Part shown: piece after piece, positions 15,317 through 22,800 of the stretch | Layout of the letters: every line of letters begins with the position of its first letter | Position numbering within the stretch: position 1 is the first letter of the stretch | Virus record (IMG/VR): IMGVR_UViG_3300028596_000060 | Coordinates: 1-25,299 of that record | Length of the DNA stretch: 25,299 nucleotides | Source: a virus | Direction: 5' to 3' (one strand) | Translations under genes and position numbers: made by a program | Notes under the pieces: model-generated | The model's input: only the letters and a program-made list of their open reading frames with translations | The model's database searches: none | Told to the model about the DNA's origin: nothing

Positions 15317-15774
15317 GCGAACCAAACCCAGTGCGGCTGCGGAGCCAGCTCATCCTGCACGAGGGCAGGAAGCTGAAGCCTTACGTCGACACGCGGGGCA
15401 ACGTCACGATCGGCATCGGAAGGAACCTGACCGGGCGCGGATTATCATCCGAAGAGGTTGAGTTCCTGTACCAGAACGACGTGCGCATCGCGTGGACGGA
15501 GCTCGTCAAGGCGAAGCCGTTCGTGAAGAAGATCGACGAGGTGAGGCAGCGCGTGTTCCTCGACCTATCGTTCAACATGGGGATGCCCGTGCTCCTCACG
15601 TTCAAGCAGACGCTCGCGGCGGCCGAGCGCGGAGATTGGTGGCTCGTCGGTCAGGGCCTCCGGCAGAGCGCGTGGCAGGGTCAGGTCGGTGACGGCGCGG
15701 GCGGACGACGTGATCGCGCGGACCGGCTCATTGAAATGGTGACGACGGGCGTGGATGCCCCGGACATTCCGTAG
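15313..15774 (+). CDS. Endolysin, T4-type lysozyme (GH24)
   Basis: A 153-residue protein from ATG 15313 (ATGA overlap). Residues 13-36, LILHEGRKLKPYVDTRGNVTIGIG, match the GH24 active site with E17, D26 and T32 at the same spacing as the E-D-T triad of T4 lysozyme. The remainder, including FLDLSFNMGMPVLLTFKQTLAAAERGDW, matches the C-terminal lobe. It should cleave the MurNAc-GlcNAc bond of peptidoglycan. Length is close to T4 lysozyme (164 residues). No signal peptide or SAR helix is seen, so export would rely on the adjacent membrane protein as holin. GH24 enzymes are commonest in phages of Gram-negative hosts. Confidence 0.88.
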   Translation: MSEPNPVRLRSQLILHEGRKLKPYVDTRGNVTIGIGRNLTGRGLSSEEVEFLYQNDVRIAWTELVKAKPFVKKIDEVRQRVFLDLSFNMGMPVLLTFKQTLAAAERGDWWLVGQGLRQSAWQGQVGDGAGGRRDRADRLIEMVTTGVDAPDIP

Positions 15775-15775
15775 C

Positions 15776-17677
15776 ATGCCTACCTTCAACAACTACTCGG
15801 AATGGGGCTCCGGCATAGCCGGGGTCGGCGTCCATTGGCAGGGCGGGACGATCTGGCCGCCGGGGCACGGTGGCGGGACGCAGTGGCTCAACCCCGATGA
15901 GGTCATGGGGCAGAAGACCGGAGGCTTGGAGCCTGGCCAGCCCGTCGGCCTCTACGCGCACAACGTGCGGACGGGCGTCGACCGTCTGCTGTTCGGCGGG
16001 CCGATCTACCTCGCCCTCGGGTCCGGGCACGACCACTGGGTGCTGCGCACCGTGGAGAACGGCGTCTCGGTGGTCTACGATTCGTTCGGCCGCAGGCTCC
16101 ACGACGCCGGCCTCGCCGAGGGCGCGATGGGGCCGGACGGAAGCTACGTCGTCAAGCGCAAGTACCACTCGGCGGGTCCGTTCGACGTTCACAAGCCTGA
16201 CGGGACGACGCAGGAGATTTTGCTCGACGCGTGCCATCCTCAGCCCGACGGGCAGATCGTCCCGGCGCACGACGTCGCCGATCTCGTGAACTATGGCCAG
16301 GGACGCTTCACGTGGCGGACCGGGGCCGTGTGGCACGCGGAGGGGTTCCCGGTTCCGCAGCCGCTGACTTCGCCCGCCAACTGGTTCCGGTACGTCATGA
16401 TCGACGGCGAACTGTGGCAGATGTACCAGATGCCCGACTGGCGGTTCGTCGCGCACCCGAGTGACGATTCGAACGGGATTGTCATCAACGTCGGCGACAC
16501 GTTCAGGCCAGACGAGTTCGTCCAGCCGACCGGGTTGGTCGAAGTCGTGTGGTCCGCGACGCCGGGCGAGGAGCCGGGGAACATTCGATTGTCAAGGTTT
16601 AAGGCCACCGACCCACGTGAGCCGCTCGAACCGACGCTGCCGGTCCCGGACATCGAAGATTATCATCGACAGCTTCCGCACTTCGCGTACTTCACGCTCG
16701 ACGCGGACCGTGGGTATGGCGACTACTTCGAAGAGATACAGCACGCGTGCTGGTGCGCGACGGAATCCGATGTCGCGAAGGCGAACGAGCAGGGTTCGTG
16801 GGTCATCGCGGCCTATTTTCTCATTCGCAAGGCGCGGAAGCCCGCGATGGTGATGGTCGCGAATGACTACGCCGGGGCGCCTCCGCTCGAGGAGCAGCTG
16901 GCCGAGGCCGTTCCGATCGCCCGTGAGCTCAAGTGCGGGCTGCTCGCGATGGACGAAGGGGATTGGAAGACGATTCCCAAAGGTCTGCCTGTCGGAGCAT
17001 ACCTCGCGTTCAAGGTGTTCAGGGAACCGGATGAGTCTCTCGACACGTGGCGGAAGCGGGCCCTCGAGGCGACCGCCCGCGTGGTGGAGGCGGATTGTCA
17101 TCCTTGCTGGATTCTCGGGTGCGACGACCGGGCGCTGACGTTGTCCGATGCCTTGATCATCGAGACGCTCGACGCGGCGACGCAGATATACGTGGAGCCC
17201 GGCAGCCCGGTTCGCATGTCGGGGGCGTTCAGCTTCGCGCGCGCCTGGAAGGACCCGCAGGGCAAGCCGATTCGGCCGGGCGGCGGCATCGTCCATCCCG
17301 AGGCGTGGAAGTGGTGCAAGGCCAGTGCGGCGGCGTCGGACCCAGTCGTGTGGACGGAGTATGCGTTGCCTAACGAAGAACCAGAACCAGAGGAGCCAGA
17401 CATGGCAGCTATCGCCGAACGTCTGAAGGAAGTGTTCAAGAAGACCACGGAGATCGCGATCCAGGGCAGCACGGAGGTCGCGTTGGAGCTCAACGAAAAG
17501 GTGAACGGAAAGCGCAAGATCAAGTGCACTAACCCTGATGGGGGTGACGAATATCGTCCGATTGACAATCGAGACTGGGAACAAAGTGACATCGGCGCGT
17601 GGGAGCGGTACGGAAAGACACCTACCGCATACGTTGCGGATCGCGGCGACAAGGTCTACGTCTATCCGAGGGTCTGA
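15776..17677 (+). CDS. Large uncharacterised protein, possible glycan-active tail accessory
   Basis: A 633-residue protein; ATG 15776 one base after the lysozyme stop is chosen over an upstream in-frame ATG inside that gene. Not recognised. Residues 1-240 are rich in Gly, Trp, His and beta strands (GVGVHWQGGTIWPPGHGGG, HDHWVLRTVENGVSVVYDS). Residues about 290-520 read as alternating strands and helices (YFTLDADRGYGDYFEEIQHA, GLLAMDEGDWKTIPKGLPVGAYLAFKVF, HPCWILGCDDRALTLSDALII), which could be a TIM-barrel. A Glu/Pro linker (NEEPEPEEPD) near residue 535 precedes a short helix-strand tail. No signal peptide or membrane segment is seen. Position after the lysis genes and before a glycosidase-like gene suggests a related glycan-binding or degrading role, but no catalytic motif could be named. 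Confidence 0.6.
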   Translation: MPTFNNYSEWGSGIAGVGVHWQGGTIWPPGHGGGTQWLNPDEVMGQKTGGLEPGQPVGLYAHNVRTGVDRLLFGGPIYLALGSGHDHWVLRTVENGVSVVYDSFGRRLHDAGLAEGAMGPDGSYVVKRKYHSAGPFDVHKPDGTTQEILLDACHPQPDGQIVPAHDVADLVNYGQGRFTWRTGAVWHAEGFPVPQPLTSPANWFRYVMIDGELWQMYQMPDWRFVAHPSDDSNGIVINVGDTFRPDEFVQPTGLVEVVWSATPGEEPGNIRLSRFKATDPREPLEPTLPVPDIEDYHRQLPHFAYFTLDADRGYGDYFEEIQHACWCATESDVAKANEQGSWVIAAYFLIRKARKPAMVMVANDYAGAPPLEEQLAEAVPIARELKCGLLAMDEGDWKTIPKGLPVGAYLAFKVFREPDESLDTWRKRALEATARVVEADCHPCWILGCDDRALTLSDALIIETLDAATQIYVEPGSPVRMSGAFSFARAWKDPQGKPIRPGGGIVHPEAWKWCKASAAASDPVVWTEYALPNEEPEPEEPDMAAIAERLKEVFKKTTEIAIQGSTEVALELNEKVNGKRKIKCTNPDGGDEYRPIDNRDWEQSDIGAWERYGKTPTAYVADRGDKVYVYPRV

Positions 17678-18924
17678 TGGACACGAAGCAGTACGTGATG
17701 CACATCGCGGAGGGATCCACCGGTGGCGGCGGCGAGCCCCTCGTACGGCTCTCGCAGCGCGGCGTCCACTTCGTGCGCCCGGACGGGACGATTTTCAAGC
17801 AGCGTTCCGCGACCGGATTCTCGGCAGTCCACGAGGTGAAAGAAGGCCGGGAAGAGAAGCTGCGGACCTACATCCGCTGGCTCCTGTCGCTCGGCTTCAA
17901 CACGATCCGCGTCTTCTGCATATGGCAGAATCTCAACCTGCGCGCCGACCGCGACGCGGTGCGACGGACGTTGGAGATTTGCAAAGAGGAAGGGATCTAC
18001 GTCCACCTCGTGTGCCTATGCGACCAGGTCGACGGCTCGCCCGTCCGCATGTCGCGACAGGAGCAGCTCGACTGGATCCTCTTCTGCATCGAGTTGGCGG
18101 AGCAATTCGGCAACGTCTTCATTGAGGAGTTCAACGAGTTCGAGAAGAACGACGACGACGGCGTCTGCGGCGTAACGCAGCCTTCCGCCTACGGCGTGAA
18201 CCTCGGCACGCGGTCGTGGTGGGGCGAGGACAAGCACTGGAACAACGCAGGGTCGCTGTTGAAGTGGACGACAGGGCATACGAGTCGCGGGAAAGAGCAC
18301 GCACGGTCCTGCATTCAAGCCTTCGATGTCCAGCGACGGGGATATGGCTATCCCGGCGGCAACGCTCCGGCTACAGGGCTGCCCCACGTTCACGGCGAAC
18401 CTGCTCGGATGCTCATGGACGGCCACACGATTCAGCAGGACGCGGATTTCCAAGCTGGGTCTCTGCTCTTCGGCGCTGGCGCGTGCGCGCACGGCGACTG
18501 GAAAGGCTCGCGCGAGTCGGGGTCGGACCTACAGAACTGCGAGATCCCGACGGGCGCGGTGCTGCAGTGCGCCGAGGCGATAGGCGCGGTGCACAAGGCG
18601 CATCCCGGTATCTGGCCGATGAACACGCCGGACGGAAACTACGTGCGCGGCGGCGTGGACAATTGGAACAACGACAACAAGCCGGACTGCCCGATCCTGC
18701 ACCGCGACCGATATTTCGGCGGTCCGCCGGAGGGGCAGCAAGGCGCGCCCGCCGGTGAATACCCGGACGGATGCGCCCGCTCGTTCTTCATGGAAGTCGG
18801 CGGCAAGTGGCACGGGATTGCCATTGATCCCGGACCCGACTGGAAGCTCAAGCCGCGCGACGGCTGGCGCCTCGTGGCGCAAGCCGGATACAACGGGAAC
18901 ATGCTCGTGCTGGAGCGGAGCTGA
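17677..18924 (+). CDS. GH5-like glycoside hydrolase, putative
   Basis: A 415-residue protein from ATG 17677, overlapping the previous stop. Upstream in-frame starts would overlap the neighbouring gene by more. Early segments fit a (beta/alpha)8 hydrolase of clan A: LRTYIRWLLSLGFNTIRVFCIWQN around residues 65-90, a helix-strand DAVRRTLEICKEEGIYVHLVCL, and VFIEEFNEFE at 147-156, where N153-E154 would correspond to the NE(P) acid/base site. HGEPAR at 239-244 could supply the nucleophile E241. These assignments are motif-based guesses. The C-terminus contains Trp/Gly-rich segments (GPDWKLKPRDGWRLVAQAGYNG). No signal peptide is seen. A virion-bound exopolysaccharide depolymerase is the working idea; a binding protein with a barrel fold is possible. 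Confidence 0.5.
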   Translation: MDTKQYVMHIAEGSTGGGGEPLVRLSQRGVHFVRPDGTIFKQRSATGFSAVHEVKEGREEKLRTYIRWLLSLGFNTIRVFCIWQNLNLRADRDAVRRTLEICKEEGIYVHLVCLCDQVDGSPVRMSRQEQLDWILFCIELAEQFGNVFIEEFNEFEKNDDDGVCGVTQPSAYGVNLGTRSWWGEDKHWNNAGSLLKWTTGHTSRGKEHARSCIQAFDVQRRGYGYPGGNAPATGLPHVHGEPARMLMDGHTIQQDADFQAGSLLFGAGACAHGDWKGSRESGSDLQNCEIPTGAVLQCAEAIGAVHKAHPGIWPMNTPDGNYVRGGVDNWNNDNKPDCPILHRDRYFGGPPEGQQGAPAGEYPDGCARSFFMEVGGKWHGIAIDPGPDWKLKPRDGWRLVAQAGYNGNMLVLERS

Positions 18925-19181
18925 TGGACATCAAGGAACTGTTCGGCGAGGGTTCGTTCGAAAAGATGATCGACGACGCGCTCGCAGAGGCCGAACGGCA
19001 GTTCTACATCGCGAGGACGCCGGCGCAGATGCTGATTATCATCCTGGCGACGGCGACGCTCCGGGATGCGAAGTACAGGCTGCGATCGAAGCCGGGCAAG
19101 GCGAAGAAGCTCCGGTTGTGCCGCCCGAAGGGGCTACAGGTCAGGAAGGCGAATCTCGTGGGCCGGCGAGGGGGAAAATAA
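18924..19181 (+). CDS. Small basic hypothetical protein
   Basis: An 85-residue protein starting at ATG 18924 in an overlap with the previous TGA. Not recognised. Its N-terminal half is acidic and helical (IKELFGEGSFEKMIDDALAEAERQFYIARTP), then a hydrophobic stretch AQMLIIILATATL, and then a C-terminal third heavy in Lys and Arg (RLRSKPGKAKKLRLCRPKG, RKANLVGRRGGK). The basic tail might contact nucleic acid or phospholipid. Coupling to the membrane protein gene downstream suggests joint expression. No reaction can be proposed. Confidence 0.6.
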   Translation: MDIKELFGEGSFEKMIDDALAEAERQFYIARTPAQMLIIILATATLRDAKYRLRSKPGKAKKLRLCRPKGLQVRKANLVGRRGGK

Positions 19182-19615
19182 TGACTGAAAAGAAGCCCAT
19201 CGATACGCGGTGGCTCACCGACAACTGGCCTTGGTGGCTCGTGATCTTCTTTCTCCTCGTTTACGAGTTCTGGGCGCTCGGCACCGGGCACCGCACGCTC
19301 TCGCGCATGGTCTGGGCGTCGGCTCGGGAGTATCCGTGGATGATCCCGATCGCGCTGTCCGTCGTGTCTTGGCTCCTCATCCACTTCTTCGTCACCAAAG
19401 GGGATTGGGCGGTCGAGTTGACGTGGACCGCCGTGATCGTCGCCGTTATTTGGATTGCCTTTTTCACCCTGAAAGCGAGTGTGTCAGATGACAGCACCAA
19501 GATCGGCATTGCAACGTTCCGCGCAGACGGACACGATCGTCGCTCCGGCCGGATTCAATCCGCTGGACATGCTCAAGTACCTCAAGTATTTGCCGCTGCT
19601 CATGAAGGCGGCTGA
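19181..19615 (+). CDS. Three-helix membrane protein; 3' end overlaps next gene
   Basis: As read, 144 residues from ATG 19181 (overlapping TAA of the previous gene). It has three membrane helices: WWLVIFFLLVYEFWAL, WMIPIALSVVSWLLIHFFV and LTWTAVIVAVIWIAFFTL. After the third helix the tail (SDDSTKIGIATFRADGHDRRSGRIQSAGHAQ...) looks like out-of-frame sequence, because it runs 128 bases into the next gene. One missing T in the five-T run at 19460-19464 would instead end it at TGA 19489-19491, giving a 102-residue protein and the ATGA junction used by its neighbours. So the true 3' end is uncertain. It could be an antiholin, holin or transport-type membrane protein. Confidence 0.55.
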   Translation: MTEKKPIDTRWLTDNWPWWLVIFFLLVYEFWALGTGHRTLSRMVWASAREYPWMIPIALSVVSWLLIHFFVTKGDWAVELTWTAVIVAVIWIAFFTLKASVSDDSTKIGIATFRADGHDRRSGRIQSAGHAQVPQVFAAAHEGG

Positions 19616-19877
19616 GATCGTCGCGTCGGTCGAGGTCCTGATGGGCTCGGGCAACGGGCCCACGAAGTTGGCGGAGGCCAAGAAGCTGCTCATCGCCGCG
19701 TGGGCGGTCACCGAGGGCGTGGTCGGCAAGGACCTCGCGAACGACGCGGCCGTCGCGGCCTTGGCGGAGACGCTGATCGAGATGGCCGTGAAGCTGATGA
19801 ACATGCAGCCGGACATCGACAAGGTGGCGGGGCTCTTCCGCGCTCTCCGTCCATTGCAGATTGGAGGCACGCTGTGA
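19488..19877 (+). CDS. Small helical protein, weak similarity to LL-H-type holins
   Basis: A 129-residue protein. ATG 19488 is preferred over GTG 19479; no clear Shine-Dalgarno is visible before either. The first 30 residues (MTAPRSALQRSAQTDTIVAPAG) are polar. Next is MLKYLKYLPLLMKAAEIVASVEVLMG, a moderately hydrophobic helix, then KLAEAKKLLIAAWAVTEGVVGKDLANDAAVAALAETLIEMAVKLMNM. The latter is faintly like the C-terminal half of LL-H-type phage holins, which end in a helix of the form 'lIEaAVkelN'. This similarity is weak and unconfirmed. The stop codon overlaps the next gene's GTG (GTGA). Confidence 0.5.
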   Translation: MTAPRSALQRSAQTDTIVAPAGFNPLDMLKYLKYLPLLMKAAEIVASVEVLMGSGNGPTKLAEAKKLLIAAWAVTEGVVGKDLANDAAVAALAETLIEMAVKLMNMQPDIDKVAGLFRALRPLQIGGTL

Positions 19878-22800
19878 AAAAGATACTGCTCATCGCTGGA
19901 ATGTGGGCAGCTTTGTTGCTACCCACGCGCGCAGCGGCCCAGCCGCTACCGAACGACATACCGGACATCACGGCGAATTGCCCGAATACGGTCGTGGTAG
20001 GACAGACGCAGTCCATCGCAGTCCCCACCATTCTTCCGTGCCTCGGCATTCACGGGACCGTCAACGTGACGGCGCATCTCAGCGTCGTGAATCTGATGGT
20101 GTATCCGGGTGGGACGCTGACGTGCCGACCGCCGGCGAAGATCAGCTTCCAGCCGGTTCCGCCGGGTGATCCGGAGCTGTTCGGGACGAGCTTGATCTCG
20201 TTCGGGAAGTTCGATTGCCAAGGCACGCCGAAGACTGCTTGGACGCGCCTCACGCACGAGCTGCAGCCAGGCCAGTCGGTGGTCACGGTCGCCGAGGCAA
20301 AAGGTTGGCGCATAGGGGACGAAGTGGCGTTGCTCGATTCCCGCGAGGCGCCGGAAGAGGCATGGCCGGCGATGGGGAACCGGATGCCCGAGCGGTTCAC
20401 GCTCGCGTCCGGGGTCGGGACAATGTGGACGCTCAGCCGCGGGGCGGGATTCGAGTATCCGGGCATGCGTAACGGCGCGAAGGCGCTCGAGGGTCGCTTC
20501 ACCGCGATAGGGAATCTGACGCGCGACGTGGAGATTTTCTCCGAGAGTCCCACCGTGCGCGGCCACGTCCTGTTCAGCGGCAAGGCCGATATCGACGTCC
20601 GGTACGTGAAGTTCCGCGACCTCGGCCGAACGATGCTGACGCCGATCACGCCGACGCACCCGCGCGGCAAGTACATGGCCCATTTCCACATGATGGACCC
20701 GACCACGAAGCCGGCGTTCATCGGCAACGCGCTCGTCGGGTCGTCCAAGTGGGCGCTGACGGTGCACAGCTCGCACAATGGCACGTACACCGATCTCGTC
20801 ATCCTGGACTCGCTCGGCGCTGGGGTTATGACCGAGGTCGGCGACGAGCGTGACAACCTGTTCGAGCGCATTCTGGTGATGGGCGTGCGGGGCACGCACG
20901 CGCGAGCGGATTCCACCTGCTCGGGCGACGGCGCGAAGGGCTGCGACGGGACCGGCATCTGGATGGAAGGGACGTTGAACCGGGTGCGCAACAACGTCGT
21001 CGGCAATGCGCTCGTCTGCTACGACATCTGGGGCCGGACGATTGATCAGCGCATTCTGGAATGGGATCGGAATGAGGCCATCGGCTGCCGCGACGGCATG
21101 CAGATTTGGAACGTGCGTGGCGGCTCGGTGAACAACCAGATCGTCTGGCATTTCACGGACAACGGGCTTTACAGCTACCCGAGCGATAAGATCACGGTGA
21201 ACGATCTGATCGTGCGCGGGGACCCGCGCGTGGTGCACCCGGTCCACTATCTGTCGAAGGCTGTGTGGTGCGGCGACTACCTCTGCCAGGACTTCAAGAT
21301 CGTCCGGCCGAACATCCAGGGCGTGCGGACGGGCGTGCATTATCAATACGGGTGGTCCGGCGGTCCCGGTGAGCCTGGTGGGCCGTGGAGCGCGACTCTC
21401 CTGACGCAGACCGTGAGTGACGGGTTCTTCGACGGCAACGTATACGACCTGATGTGGCGTCAGGACAACCTCGCTCCGCAGCCGCTGTTACCCTCGATGC
21501 TGAGCATTGCGCGGAACAACCGGCACGGGCCGCTCTCGCAGTGGCACGCAGCGCGGCACGAGGGGTTGACGTCGCACATCGATGGATCGTCGACGATGCA
21601 GCCCGGCGCGACGGTGGCGTTCCAGGTCGAGGATTATCAACAGGACGCGGCGTCGGACTTTCAGGTGTTCTCCAACGAGACGAAGCCGCCGACCGGGACC
21701 GTCGTCACGCCGAAGGTGCTCGACGTCACGACGCCCGTCAGCGCTCCGCAGGCCGCGACGATCCAGATCACGCAAACGCCTCGGGTCGTGTGGCACTCGT
21801 GGCGTGGGACGATCCTCTCTACGACGCCCGACTACGACGGGATCACACCGGCCAAATGGGACGCGATCAACGCCGTCGCCGTCGACGACCTGGGCTACAC
21901 CGGCATGCGCGTGGACATGCATGCCGGCGTCGAAGGGGTGGCGGGCAACAACTACACCATCGTGAACGACAATGCTGACCCCAACGTGATCAATGCGGCT
22001 GGGTTCAACTTCTCGACCTACGACGTGGCGATGGACATCGCGGCGCGGTTCCGCCAGCGCGTGGTGACGACTGGGCAAACGCCGTTCATCCACCTGACGT
22101 ACGTCAACTTCGGCGGGCCGAGCATTCATCAGACGCCGGCCGAGTATGCCGAGTTCATGCTCGCGGTCTTTCAGCATCATCAGGCGCGGTACGGGTGGGT
22201 GCCCGACGCCGTCGAGGTCATGCTCGAGCCGAACGACGTGAGCGCATGGACCCCGCAGTCGTTGACGAACGCTTACGTCGCGGCGAGGACGCGTTTGAGC
22301 GCGGCAGGGTTCAACCCGCAGTTCCTCTACCCGGCCAACTCGAACACCGGCACCACGCCCGGATGGATCGACCAGATGAACGCGATCCCCGGCGCGATGG
22401 CGGCGACGGATGAGTTTACGTACCATCGCTATGGTGGACAGAATAGCGACCTAGACGCGATTGGTCAGCGACAGATCCAGTTCGGCAAGCGCACTGGACA
22501 AAACGAGTATTGGGGCGACTTCTTCACGCCAAACTCTGGCGCGGGCATATATCATTTCGTCGGGGACTACGGACGGGCGCGGAACTCGACGTGGACGAAA
22601 GGCATCCTGGCGGACAACTACGGATGCATTAACCAGATCGTCTACGTTCCTTCTGATGGCAGCGCTCCAAGAGCCTGCGACGTTGCGTGGCTCATGCGGC
22701 AATACACGAAATACGTGCGACCGGGCGCGCAGTGCTACGACGTGACCAACACGAGCCCGCACGAGGGCGCGATGGCCTGTAAGAATCCTGATGGCCGCTG

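Noticed and set aside
19946-21346. Long (466-codon) open frame on the minus strand
   Set aside because: It lies fully opposite the well-supported secreted protein gene. Its product is rich in Arg, His and Val, with no recognisable domain, as expected for the reverse of GC-rich coding DNA.
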